NCBI GenBank assembly: GCA_039801085.1
Contig: JBDRTY010000002.1
Location: 124,001 to 188,000 of the forward strand
Length of the DNA stretch: 64,000 nucleotides
From: a candidate division WOR-3 bacterium
Lineage (GTDB): Bacteria; Hydrothermota; Tepidihabitantia; Tepidihabitantales; Tepidihabitantaceae
Direction of reading: 5' to 3'
Made by a program: the position numbers and the translations under genes. Shown piece after piece: positions 1 through 6,709 of the stretch; positions within the stretch are counted from its first letter, which is position 1; each line of letters starts with the position of its first letter. A model generated the notes under the pieces. The model saw nothing but the letters and a program-made list of their open reading frames with translations. It did no database searches and was not told where the DNA came from.

Positions 1-193
1 GGCGGTCAAACAGGCGGGCATAGGGCTGGCGCCTGAGCACCCAGAAGTCCAGGTCCACTGAGAAGCGCTCCAGTCCGTAGCAGAGACGGAGCATCGTGCC
101 GCCGGTGAAGATGAGGGACGGAAGCAGGCGTAGGCTGTTGAGCCGGTCCAGGAGTTCAATTTCAAACCTTTCCTGCTGGATCAGCTCCTGCAT
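1..193 (-). CDS. AbiEii-type nucleotidyltransferase toxin, partial (C-terminus outside window)
   Basis: Only the first 64 or so residues are inside the window. The visible N-terminus, read from an ATG at 193, contains FTGGTMLRLCYG followed by FSVDLDFW. This is the glycine-rich nucleotide-binding turn and DxD-type metal site of the AbiEii/AbiGii (MNT/DUF1814) nucleotidyltransferase toxins. Those toxins (e.g. MenT) transfer nucleotides to tRNA or other targets and are neutralised by the partner antitoxin. The start codon lies inside the 3' end of the upstream antitoxin gene with a 13-nt overlap (181-193), the usual translational coupling of abiEi-abiEii. The pairing with an AbiEi-like gene makes the family call firm. 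Activity and target cannot be judged from the fragment. Confidence 0.85.
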   Translation of the reverse strand, partial: MQELIQQERFEIELLDRLNSLRLLPSLIFTGGTMLRLCYGLERFSVDLDFWVLRRQPYARLFDR

Positions 194-777
194 AGGCGGT
201 TGATGAGCTGACGGGTTTTGAGCGGATAGTTCCGGCTGAGGCGGTGCAGCAACTGCCAGTTGATCCTTCCGGTTTCCAGGGCGCTGAGGTCAAGCCGGTA
301 TCTGCCGAGGGAATGGAGGTAGAGGGCATCAAGGAGCGCCTTTTCCGGGGTGGCGATGAAGATGCCGTTCTGCCGGACAAATCCGGAGAAGTAGCCGGGT
401 GCCAGGCGGTAGTAGACAAAGCTGACGCCCCGGATTTCATACCGGGCGGTTCTTTTCCGGACCGCACTTTCAAACCAGTCGCGCTGGAGTTGAGTGGTGA
501 GCTGATAGAAGCTGAGCGCGGTCTGGAATGATATGTAGGAGGGAACCTGGAGGAAATTGGCAATCCGGAACCGTTCTTCGGTGGAGAGCCGTTCCCAGTT
601 ATGACTCAGGGTGTAGATACCCCGTTTCAGACGCAGGAATATCCCCTGCCGGCAGTAGCGGGTGGCAAGGACCCGGGCCGATGCGGGGTTGACTCCGGTA
701 AGCTGACGCAGGTCCTCAATCGTGAAGAAGGGCTGACGGCTGAGCCGGACAAGGAGGGGTTCTGGTGCTTCAGGCAT
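181..777 (-). CDS. AbiEi-like antitoxin / transcriptional repressor
   Basis: A 198-residue protein. Residues 1-60 form a winged-helix-type DNA-binding region (FTIEDLRQLTGVNPASARVL, then a basic GIFLRLKRGIYTL turn) and the rest is the AbiEi antitoxin body, with YISFQTALSFYQL and TPEKALLDALYLH motifs. AbiEi proteins neutralise AbiEii and repress their own operon by binding inverted repeats. The toxin gene follows with a 13-nt overlap. Upstream there is a near-perfect sigma70-type promoter and a palindrome over the predicted transcription start, which fits autorepression. No SD sequence is visible before the ATG. The family call is strong; phage defence is an inference from the family. Confidence 0.85.
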   Translation of the reverse strand: MPEAPEPLLVRLSRQPFFTIEDLRQLTGVNPASARVLATRYCRQGIFLRLKRGIYTLSHNWERLSTEERFRIANFLQVPSYISFQTALSFYQLTTQLQRDWFESAVRKRTARYEIRGVSFVYYRLAPGYFSGFVRQNGIFIATPEKALLDALYLHSLGRYRLDLSALETGRINWQLLHRLSRNYPLKTRQLINRLCRS

Positions 778-783
778 AGACAG

Positions 784-799
784 TTAACAATTTTGTTAA
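784..799. promoter_or_regulatory. Palindromic operator of the AbiE operon
   Basis: A perfect 7-bp inverted repeat, TTAACAA-TT-TTGTTAA, lies directly over the predicted transcription start between the -10 hexamer and the antitoxin ATG. AbiEi antitoxins are known to bind inverted repeats in their own promoters, so this is the likely autorepression site. The binding itself is inferred. Confidence 0.6.
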
Positions 800-826
800 T
801 TATATGTATCTGGAAGCCGGTGTCAA
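799..826 (-). promoter_or_regulatory. Promoter of the AbiE operon
   Basis: Reading the minus strand, a consensus -35 TTGACA (821-826) and a consensus -10 TATAAT (799-804) are separated by 16 bp. The antitoxin ATG is 21 nt beyond the -10, so unlike most promoters in this window a leader of about 14 nt is expected. The -10 abuts the palindrome at 784-799. Confidence 0.75.
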
Positions 827-840
827 TAGATGATATAAAG

Positions 841-1104
841 AGGGATTCCTCGACTGCGCTCGGAATGACCGGTGGGAAAAAGGGATTCCTCGACTCCGCT
901 TCGCTCCGCTCGGAATGACAGAAGAGAAGGTCATTTCGACCAGAGCCCGAAGGGCGGAGCGGAGAAATCGCTTTCCCTTTTAGCGGATTAAGAGGGATTC
1001 CTCGACTGCGCTTCGCTCCGCTCGGAATGACCGGTAAGGGACGGAGTGGAGAGATCGGTTGAAGGGATTCCTCGGCTCCGCTGACGCTCCGCTCGGAATG
1101 ACAG
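841..1104. repeat. Array of short interspersed repeats
   Basis: The 433-bp gap between the AbiE operon and the next gene is mostly an array of one repeat. Copies at 841-872, 881-921, 993-1034 and 1063-1104 share an AGGGATTCCTCGACT start, a variable purine/pyrimidine segment rich in CTTCGCTCCGCT, and a CGGAATGACMG end. Diverged or partial units lie at 931-970 (TCATTTCGACC...GAGAAATCG) and about 1040-1060. Reading frames across it give low-complexity peptides of the HSERS.AEESL type, which are translation artefacts. Similar CGGAATGAC elements are widespread intergenic repeats in bacterial metagenomes. Spacing is irregular and no cas genes are present, so this is not CRISPR. Confidence 0.85.
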
Positions 1105-1210
1105 CATAACAGGGTGCGGTCAGGCTGGAATGGGCGGGTTTTGCAACTGGCATCAAACAAAAGGGGGCAAAAATGTCATAATATAGTGCAGGTATATTAA
1201 AGGAGGTATA

Positions 1211-1828
1211 ATGGCAGAGCGGAGTGGAACCGGTAAATACCGGGTATTGAACCGGCTGTATGAGCCCGGGATTGAGCGGATTTACCCCTATACTAAAGCG
1301 GGGTTTGCAGTTGTGGGTGCAGCCAAGGACCGGACCCCGGCAGATGAGTTTTTTCTGTTGGAGCGGATGAAGTGGCAGGTTTTCAGGCTGGGTTTGCGCC
1401 ATATTGAGCTGGACGGGGTGTGGGTGAATGAGTATAAGGCACCTTGTGAAGCGGTGCATGAGCCGGTGCTGTTTGTGCCCTGTCCCGGTGAGGAGTGGGG
1501 TTCGTGGGAGCGGTTCCGGGAAATAATGGCAGAGACTGCCGGGGATTTCAGACAGCAGGGTATAGTGATAAGTGATGGAAATTCAATGCAGTTGCTGTGG
1601 GTTGAGGAGGGAATTGAGGGCGAAATTGAGGACAGAATTCAGGAGCTGGGCGTCTTTGAACCGGAGCGGCTGGGTTCAGCCTATGCCCGGGTTTCGAGGC
1701 TGCGGGAGTTGGGCGGAATTTTCACTTTTGCCGGGGTGCGGGTGCCGGGATCGGCGATGGAGGCGCTGGCGCTGCAGAAGAGCGGTAATCTGGTGGCTGA
1801 GGGCAGGGTTTTCTTCAGGGTCCGTTAG
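1211..1828 (+). CDS. Uncharacterised 205-residue protein
   Basis: Not recognised. It starts at an ATG 7 nt after a strong AAAGGAGG. It is a soluble-looking alpha/beta protein without signal peptide or membrane segments. Visible features are an N-terminal RLYEPGIERIYPYTKAGFAVVG strand-rich region, an acidic centre (VEEGIEGEIEDRIQELGVFEPE) and a C-terminal VAEGRVFFRVR strand. No catalytic motif is evident. It stands alone between the repeat array upstream and a convergent regulator downstream. The coding call rests on the strong SD and on codon usage like its neighbours. Confidence 0.7.
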   Translation: MAERSGTGKYRVLNRLYEPGIERIYPYTKAGFAVVGAAKDRTPADEFFLLERMKWQVFRLGLRHIELDGVWVNEYKAPCEAVHEPVLFVPCPGEEWGSWERFREIMAETAGDFRQQGIVISDGNSMQLLWVEEGIEGEIEDRIQELGVFEPERLGSAYARVSRLRELGGIFTFAGVRVPGSAMEALALQKSGNLVAEGRVFFRVR

Positions 1829-1963
1829 GCTGTTGCCGGTTTTCTGCCCATTTTATTAATTAGAGCCCTGGTGGAAGGATTTTTTTAACATCCTGAAGTC
1901 AGTTGTTTTTTAAGTTGCATTTTTGCAAATAGTTATGATTTAGGACCCCTCGTCGTGCCGGTC

Positions 1964-1980
1964 CGGGGGCAGTTCCCCCG
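1964..1980. repeat. Small hairpin in a recurrent intergenic element
   Basis: CGGGGG-CAGTT-CCCCCG lies between the convergent ends of the 1211 gene and the regulator at 1992. There is no T-run, so it is not a canonical intrinsic terminator. The core GGGGGCAGTTCCC, preceded by GGACCCCT about 25 bp upstream, recurs at about 38549-38590 and, more diverged, at about 55526-55563. All three copies are in intergenic DNA. Confidence 0.5.
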
Positions 1981-1991
1981 AGGGTGGGGTT

Positions 1992-2903
1992 TCAGGTGCC
2001 GAGCAGTTTTTCCACCCAGGCGGTGTTGATGACCACTTCCTGGTTGTAGAGGATTGCGGCAACCCGGACTCCGTTGAGCTGTTCAAGGAGGTCGATCCGG
2101 TTGAGGAGGTCGGGGATGCCCCAGATATCAGCCTCAAGGCTCAGGTATCTGCCCGAGAGCGGTCTGCCGGACATCACCAGTTGAAAGCCGTTTTCTGCGG
2201 TGAGCCGGGCAATCTCTTCAGGCCGGTGCCCGGTTTGCAGGAGGAAGTGGAAATGGCCGAAGTTTTCCGCTTTTGACCAGTCAATTGCGGGCTGGATGCG
2301 GAAGATTCCGGAGCGGTTTTCTTCGGTCCAGAGGAGCCGGTCCAGTTTTGCCCGGACCCAGTTTTCACTCTGGCCGAAGTGGGCGGAGATGGTCTGGGCA
2401 TCCGCATCCGGGTTCTGCATCAAGAAGCGGATGAACGCCTTTTCCTCGCCGGAGAGGGGCAGGGAGACCGGATAGGAGTATTCCCGGATTTTGAAAACCT
2501 CCAGTTCCCGGAGTCCGGGAAGGTTCTGGATGAAGCGGGTCTCGTTTTCCAAATCCCGGGAGAAGAAGAGCAGGGCGAGGTTGGGTCCGATGTTTGCCGG
2601 GAAGCAGGCGTTGAACAGGATTTCGCTGACAAAGGGGAGCCGGCTGGTGAGCTGATGGGCGGTTTCATACGGGGCTTGGGCTCTGCCGAGCAGGGCAGCC
2701 CATGCCCAGTTGCCACCGGCAAGGGGCGGGACAACCAGGGTGAGGTGGAGGGCGCGGAGGAGTCCGGTTTCACTGAGCCGGGCGAGCCGGGCGCGGTAGG
2801 TCTGGATGGTGAAGCCGGCATTGCTGAGGTCCGGATGGTCAAACAGGTAGTGCCGGGTTTCGGCAAGGCGCAGGGCAATCAGGTCAGGCGGTTCCAAAAT
2901 CAT
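1992..2903 (-). CDS. Tandem Lrp/AsnC-like transcriptional regulator
   Basis: 303 residues that look like two fused Lrp/AsnC modules. Residues about 12-50 form a helix-turn-helix (LSNAGFTIQTYRARLARLSETGLL), followed by an alpha/beta RAM-like half ending near LRELEVFKI. A second helix-turn-helix (AQTISAHFGQSENWVRAKLDRLL, about 172-195) is followed by another RAM-like half (NFGHFHFLLQTG ... LLEQLNGVRVAAILYNQEVV). Both halves show the strand-helix-strand pattern of ligand-binding RAM domains, but sequence identity to classical Lrp is low. No SD is visible. A TTGACT/AATAAT promoter lies 16 nt upstream. Targets are unknown. Confidence 0.55.
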   Translation of the reverse strand: MILEPPDLIALRLAETRHYLFDHPDLSNAGFTIQTYRARLARLSETGLLRALHLTLVVPPLAGGNWAWAALLGRAQAPYETAHQLTSRLPFVSEILFNACFPANIGPNLALLFFSRDLENETRFIQNLPGLRELEVFKIREYSYPVSLPLSGEEKAFIRFLMQNPDADAQTISAHFGQSENWVRAKLDRLLWTEENRSGIFRIQPAIDWSKAENFGHFHFLLQTGHRPEEIARLTAENGFQLVMSGRPLSGRYLSLEADIWGIPDLLNRIDLLEQLNGVRVAAILYNQEVVINTAWVEKLLGT

Positions 2904-2919
2904 GGTTTTTTGCAGGATA

Positions 2920-2948
2920 ATTATTTACCCGCGGGCAGGAGAAGTCAA
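2920..2948 (-). promoter_or_regulatory. Possible promoter of the Lrp-like regulator
   Basis: Minus-strand -35 TTGACT (2943-2948), 17-bp spacer, -10 AATAAT (2920-2925). The ATG follows 16 nt later with no SD. Confidence 0.4.
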
Positions 2949-2960
2949 GCGGTTCCGGTT

Positions 2961-4274
2961 TCAGTAGGCACCTTTGCGGGCAAGCACCGCCGGGATGGTT
3001 CTGAGGATGATGAGCAGGTCGCCCCAGAGGGTCCATTCGCGGACATAGCGGGTGTCCAGTTTCACCCGTTCTTCGTAGGTGGTGTCGGTTCTGCCCGAGA
3101 CCTGCCAGAGACCGGTCAGGCCCGGCGGGACGCGGAAGAGGAGCAGGGAGTAGTCCTGATAGTACTGGATCTCCTTTTCCACGATCGGCCTGGGCCCGAC
3201 GAGCGACATCTCGCCGGCAAGGACATTGAGGAGCTGGGGCAGTTCATCGAGCGAGGTGCGGCGCAGAATTCTGCCGATTGAGGTGACCCGGGGGTCGTTT
3301 TTGAGTTTGAAGGTCTTTTCAAATTCTGCCCGTTTCTCCGGATCGCTGGCGAGGATCTGTTCGAGCCGGCGGTCGGCATCAACAAACATGGTGCGGAATT
3401 TGAGGACTGCAAACGGGCGCATGTTTCTGCCGAGCCGGCGATGGCGGTAGAAGACCGGACCCGGACTGGTGAGCTTGATCAGCAGGGCGATGAGGAGCAT
3501 GAGCGGGGCAAGCACCAGCAGGGCGGTTGCGGAGATGAAGATGTCGATCAGGCGTTTGAGCCGCCGGGCGATGCCTTCGTGGGCAAAAGGTCCGAGCAGA
3601 CGGGGATGGGGTCCGAGCAGGTAGGCGGACATCCGGAAGGCACGGATGCCGATGAAGTCGATGAAGTAGCGGGGGGCAAGGGTGGAAACCAGCTGTTCGG
3701 TGCGCAGGTCGGTGGTGTCAACCACGATCAGCTGAAAGCGGCTGACCCTGCCCACCGGTTCGGCGTTCTCGTGGAGCCATTCCGGCAGGGCGTCAATCGG
3801 GATGGTTTCGGCACAGTCCAGACCCCACCAGCGGAGGAGTTCCCTTTTGTCCTGGTTGAAGTCGGTGACGAGCAGAACCGGCTGGGGAAACAGCCGGCGG
3901 ATCAGAATCCCAACAAGCGGGGCAATGAAGGTGAGGTAGGTCCAGAAGGCGAGCCAGAAGGCGATGGTAAGCTCTTCGCACCAGGACCAGAGGTGGTGGA
4001 CGATACCGTAGGCAACGAAGGTAAGGGCGAATGCCGCCTGAGTGCGGGTGGTCAGACCGTAGTTGATCCGGGTGGCAGATTCAAACTCGCCGACCAGATA
4101 GGAGGCAAGGGTGAGCAGAATCCAGACCATGACCACGGTGGTGGCGCCGGTGGAGCTCGGCGAGAAGACCAGGCGCAGGGTGGCGATAATGAGCAGGAGA
4201 AACAGCAGTTCCAGGGCAACAACCACCGCGCTGTTCGGCGTCGATTCGGGTGCGGCTTTCCCGCTGGAATTCAT
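2961..4274 (-). CDS. Polyprenyl-phosphate sugar-1-phosphate transferase (WbaP/WcaJ type)
   Basis: 437 residues. The N-terminal half has about four to five hydrophobic segments (e.g. ALELLFLLLIIATLRLVF, TVVMVWILLTLASYLVG, TIAFWLAFWTYLTFIAPLVG) followed by a cytoplasmic Rossmann-like CoA-binding-type region. The C-terminal ~200 residues are the bacterial sugar transferase domain, with a membrane hairpin (LIDIFISATALLVLAPLML), SPGPVFYRHRRLGRN, KFRTM, DELPQLLNVL and MSLVGPRP. The SGRTDTTYEERVKLDTRYVREW ending is typical of WbaP, which starts O-antigen or capsule repeat units by moving hexose-1-phosphate to undecaprenyl phosphate. Sugar specificity cannot be read from sequence. It has its own promoter; the dTDP-sugar genes nearby may feed the same polymer. 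Confidence 0.9.
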   Translation of the reverse strand: MNSSGKAAPESTPNSAVVVALELLFLLLIIATLRLVFSPSSTGATTVVMVWILLTLASYLVGEFESATRINYGLTTRTQAAFALTFVAYGIVHHLWSWCEELTIAFWLAFWTYLTFIAPLVGILIRRLFPQPVLLVTDFNQDKRELLRWWGLDCAETIPIDALPEWLHENAEPVGRVSRFQLIVVDTTDLRTEQLVSTLAPRYFIDFIGIRAFRMSAYLLGPHPRLLGPFAHEGIARRLKRLIDIFISATALLVLAPLMLLIALLIKLTSPGPVFYRHRRLGRNMRPFAVLKFRTMFVDADRRLEQILASDPEKRAEFEKTFKLKNDPRVTSIGRILRRTSLDELPQLLNVLAGEMSLVGPRPIVEKEIQYYQDYSLLLFRVPPGLTGLWQVSGRTDTTYEERVKLDTRYVREWTLWGDLLIILRTIPAVLARKGAY

Positions 4275-4286
4275 GGTGCAGTTTTC

Positions 4287-4314
4287 AGTTTATTGAGCGG
4301 ACAGGTCAAGTCAA
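4287..4314 (-). promoter_or_regulatory. Promoter of the sugar transferase gene
   Basis: Minus-strand -35 TTGACT (4309-4314), 16-bp spacer, -10 TAAACT (4287-4292); the ATG follows 12 nt later without an SD. An overlapping alternative TTGACC (4304-4309) pairs only with a poor -10 (TGAAAA). A very short leader is predicted. Confidence 0.5.
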
Positions 4315-4396
4315 TGCCCGACCTTTTTCAATAAGGGTTTTCAGCCGGGTCCGGAGCCGGACAGAAAACAGTTTCAGCGCGGATCAGCGCCCGGAA

Positions 4397-4492
4397 TTAC
4401 CGGATTTTCTTCTTGTGGCGCAGTGCCTTGCGTCTTTTCTTGAACTTGTGCCGTTTGACCTTGCGCAGTTTCCGTTTTCTGCCACAGGGCAT
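4397..4492 (-). CDS. bS22/AURKAIP1-COX24-like small basic ribosomal protein, 31 aa
   Basis: A 31-residue, very basic peptide starting MPCGRKRKLRKVKRHK and ending RHKKKIR. This is the pattern of the tiny AURKAIP1/COX24-domain proteins (the bS22/mS38 family) that sit on the small ribosomal subunit in Bacteroidota and relatives. It has an AAAAGGAG SD 7 nt upstream of its ATG and is the last gene of an FmdB-HU-bS22 operon, 15 nt after the HU gene. It is too short for ordinary gene finders. Composition and context make it a real gene; the exact ribosomal role is by family. Confidence 0.8.
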   Translation of the reverse strand: MPCGRKRKLRKVKRHKFKKRRKALRHKKKIR

Positions 4493-4507
4493 TATTTCCG
4501 CTCCTTT

Positions 4508-4804
4508 TTATTGCTGAACCTGGCCCAGACTGGCTTTAAGCAGGCGCGAAGCCTTGAATACCGGCACCCGGCGCGGGGGCACGGTGACCGGTGCCTTGGT
4601 CTTGGGGTTGCGGGCGAGCTTGGGTTTACGCACCTTGGTTGCCAGCACGCCGAACCCGCGAATTTCCACCCGGTTGCCCTCCTGGAGTGCCCGGCAGAGT
4701 TCATCGATGAACAGCTGGACAATCCGGGCAACATCCCGCTTGGTAACTGCGGGTGCCATCTGTCGGGCAATGGTTTCAACCAGATCCGCCTTTTTAATTG
4801 TCAT
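4508..4804 (-). CDS. HU/IHF family DNA-binding protein
   Basis: 98 residues, the usual HU length. It has the N-terminal helical dimerisation part (MTIKKADLVETIARQ), the GFGVL turn and the beta-arm motif RNPKTKAPV, where the intercalating RNPxT of HU/IHF lies. It binds and bends DNA as a dimer and organises the nucleoid. An AAGGAGG SD lies 6 nt upstream. It sits in an operon between the FmdB-type zinc ribbon gene (11-nt gap) and the bS22-like gene. Confidence 0.93.
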   Translation of the reverse strand: MTIKKADLVETIARQMAPAVTKRDVARIVQLFIDELCRALQEGNRVEIRGFGVLATKVRKPKLARNPKTKAPVTVPPRRVPVFKASRLLKASLGQVQQ

Positions 4805-4815
4805 AATTTTCCTCC

Positions 4816-5037
4816 TTAACCGCAGGAGCTGCAGTTGTGACTGGAACAGTGGCTGCAGCTCGAGCCGGTGGTTTTAACCTTTTTCTCTGCTCCAGAGACA
4901 CCGAACACCGAGAAACAGCGGTTGAGTTTGTGACTGCCGCATTTGGGACAGACGAGGTTCTTCTCATCGCGCGCGCTCAGAATCAGCTCCTCAAACTGAT
5001 GACCACAGGAGCAGCAGATAAATTCTCTGATCGGCAT
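4816..5037 (-). CDS. FmdB-family zinc ribbon protein
   Basis: 73 residues with the typical FmdB start MPIREFICCSCGHQFEELI and a second knuckle CPKCGSHKLNR, giving a four-Cys zinc ribbon. The tail is unusually Cys/His/Ser rich (SSCSHCSSHNCSSCG), suggesting a second metal site. FmdB proteins are small putative regulators of unclear role. The ATG is 5 nt after a perfect -10, so the mRNA should be leaderless. It heads the operon with HU and the bS22-like gene. Confidence 0.85.
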   Translation of the reverse strand: MPIREFICCSCGHQFEELILSARDEKNLVCPKCGSHKLNRCFSVFGVSGAEKKVKTTGSSCSHCSSHNCSSCG

Positions 5038-5042
5038 AACTA

Positions 5043-5071
5043 ATTATAGTATTTTGACTTGGGAATGTCAA
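5043..5071 (-). promoter_or_regulatory. Leaderless promoter of the FmdB-HU-bS22 operon
   Basis: Fully consensus: TTGACA (5066-5071), 17 bp, TATAAT (5043-5048), then TAGTT and the ATG. Transcription starting 5-7 nt after the -10 would begin at or next to the start codon. There is no SD. Confidence 0.85.
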
Positions 5072-5106
5072 GCAGGTGCGGATCAGGGCGGTTTCAGGAG
5101 TTTTGC

Positions 5107-5135
5107 TTGACAGTCATTGACAGCGGGTGGATAAT
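5107..5135 (+). promoter_or_regulatory. Leaderless promoter of the rml operon
   Basis: TTGACA (5107-5112), 17 bp, GATAAT (5130-5135), then 6 nt to ATG 5142. It is back to back with the FmdB promoter, with 34 bp between the two -35 boxes. A second TTGACA at 5117-5122 has no -10 at proper spacing. Confidence 0.75.
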
Positions 5136-5141
5136 AAAGAT

Positions 5142-6209
5142 ATGCTGATGCGGGCGCTGGTGCTGTGCGGTGGCAGGGGGACAAGGCTCAGGCCCCTGAC
5201 CTGGACGATTCCCAAACAGCTGGTGCCGGTGGCAAACCGGCCGATTCTTTCCTATGTGCTTGAGCATCTGATGGTTGCCGGGCTGGAGGAGGTCGGGATT
5301 GTGGTTTCCCCTGAGACCGGGGCGCAGATTCAGGAGTTTGTCGGTGATGGCCGGCGCTGGAACTTCCGGGTGACCTATATCCGCCAGGATGAACCGCTCG
5401 GCCTGGCACATGCGGTAAAGGTGAGCCGGGATTTTCTGGGGGAGGCGCCGTTTGTGATGTATCTGGGCGACAATCTGCTTCAGGACGGGCTTGCACCCGG
5501 GCTGACACTTTTTTCGTCCGGCGGTGCGGATGCGGTGATCATGCTCAAGGAGGTCAGCGACCCGCGGCGGTTCGGAGTGGCAGAGCTGAAGAACGGAACG
5601 GTGGTCCGGCTGGTGGAGAAGCCGGCAGAGCCGCCATCCAGCCTGGCGCTGGTCGGAGTTTATATCTTCTCCCCGGTGATTCATCAGGTGATTGAACAGC
5701 TTAAGTTTTCCGCCCGCGGGGAGCTGGAGATCACCGAGGCGATTCAGGGGCTGATTGAGCAGGGCAGGAGGGTACTGCCGATTGTGCTGGCGGGCTGGTG
5801 GCTGGATACTGGCAAGAAGGATGACCTGCTGGCGGCGAACCGGCAGGTGCTGGCGAGTCTGGGCCAGGAGGAGATTTCAGGCACGGTTGCCAACTGCCGG
5901 ATTACCGGTCCGGTGCGGATTGAGGCGGGCGCCCGGCTGAGCAACTGCGAGCTCTCGGGTCCGGTGGTCATCGGCGCAGGGTGCAGGATTGATCACTCCC
6001 GGATCGGTCCTTTTGTTTCGGTCGGTGCCGGATGTGAGATTTCCGGTTCCGAGATTGAGCATTCGGTGATTCTGGAACGGTGTGTGATCTCCGGCGTGCG
6101 GAGGATGAGCGAGAGCCTGCTGGGCAGGGAGGTGCGGGTCCGAGCCAGTGGTCAGTCCGGTGCCAGTCCGAAACTGCTCCTTTCCGATTCCAGCGAGGTG
6201 GAGCTGTGA
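5142..6209 (+). CDS. rmlA: Glucose-1-phosphate thymidylyltransferase, long form
   Basis: 355 residues. The N-terminal nucleotidyltransferase domain carries LCGGRGTRLRPLT and PKQLVPVANRPI (nucleotide and sugar-phosphate site) plus the MYLGDNLL metal site. After about residue 240 comes a left-handed beta-helix hexapeptide tail (VANCRITGPVRIEAGARLSNC...), as in the long RmlA/RffH-like enzymes. It makes dTDP-glucose from glucose-1-phosphate and dTTP. I place the start at ATG 5142, because the -10 hexamer lies 6 nt upstream; an in-frame GTG at 5127 would lie in the promoter spacer. The stop overlaps the GTG of the next gene by 3 bases. UDP- or CDP-sugar specificity is not excluded. Confidence 0.88.
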   Translation: MLMRALVLCGGRGTRLRPLTWTIPKQLVPVANRPILSYVLEHLMVAGLEEVGIVVSPETGAQIQEFVGDGRRWNFRVTYIRQDEPLGLAHAVKVSRDFLGEAPFVMYLGDNLLQDGLAPGLTLFSSGGADAVIMLKEVSDPRRFGVAELKNGTVVRLVEKPAEPPSSLALVGVYIFSPVIHQVIEQLKFSARGELEITEAIQGLIEQGRRVLPIVLAGWWLDTGKKDDLLAANRQVLASLGQEEISGTVANCRITGPVRIEAGARLSNCELSGPVVIGAGCRIDHSRIGPFVSVGAGCEISGSEIEHSVILERCVISGVRRMSESLLGREVRVRASGQSGASPKLLLSDSSEVEL

Positions 6210-6697
6210 GACCCCGGTTTCAGGAGCTGGAGATTTCAGGGGTGTGGCTGGCACCGCTGGTGGTGCATTCCGACCGCCGGGGCTGGCTCGCAGAGGTTTT
6301 CCGGCAGGACTGGTTTGACGGCGGTGCGGGTCCGGTGCATCAGCCGGTGATGGGTTATGTTTCCGAAACCCTGCCGGGCGTGGTGCGCGGACCCCATGAG
6401 CACCGGTATCAGACCGACCTTTTTGTCTTTGCCGGTCCGTCCGATTTTCTGGTGGTGCTCTGGGACAACCGTGCGGGCTCGGTCACTGCCGGCAGGCGGA
6501 TTGAGCTGAAGCTGGGCGAAGGCAGTCCGGGGATACTGCTGGTGCCGCCCGGAGTGGTGCACGGATATAAGAATATCGGAAATGTTGCGGGCAGGGTGCT
6601 GAATTTTCCGGACCGGCTTTACCGCGGTGCAGGCGGCGGTGAGGAGGTGGATGAGGTTCGCTATGAGGGCTGTTCGGACAGTCCGTTCCGGATCTGA
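6206..6697 (+). CDS. dTDP-4-dehydrorhamnose 3,5-epimerase-like cupin (RmlC family)
   Basis: 163 residues, a single cupin domain. The start is a GTG at 6206 overlapping the rmlA stop. FQELEISGVWL, a strand with GVVRGPHEHRYQTDLFVF, and GILLVPPGVVHGYKN match RmlC-type sugar epimerases. The catalytic region reads RGPHEH rather than the classical RGLHYQ, so it is a divergent branch that may act on another dTDP-4-keto sugar. It lies between rmlA and rmlB in one operon. An rmlD reductase is not in the window. Family call good; substrate uncertain. Confidence 0.8.
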   Translation: MRPRFQELEISGVWLAPLVVHSDRRGWLAEVFRQDWFDGGAGPVHQPVMGYVSETLPGVVRGPHEHRYQTDLFVFAGPSDFLVVLWDNRAGSVTAGRRIELKLGEGSPGILLVPPGVVHGYKNIGNVAGRVLNFPDRLYRGAGGGEEVDEVRYEGCSDSPFRI

Positions 6698-6709
6698 AAG
6701 GAGAAAGGG

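Noticed and set aside
841-1104. CRISPR array
   Set aside because: Repeat units are diverged, spacing is irregular, no uniform spacers exist and there are no cas genes.
627-1160. Open frame of 177 codons on the minus strand across the repeat array
   Set aside because: It is a translation of the interspersed repeats, giving repeated HSERS/AEESL peptides, with no SD and overlap with the AbiE promoter region.
1964-1980. Intrinsic terminator
   Set aside because: The stem is only 6 bp and is not followed by a T-run in either direction; the core instead recurs in other intergenic regions.
5117-5122. Second TTGACA as the rmlA -35
   Set aside because: At 16-18 bp downstream there is no usable -10, while the TTGACA at 5107 pairs with GATAAT at exactly 17 bp.
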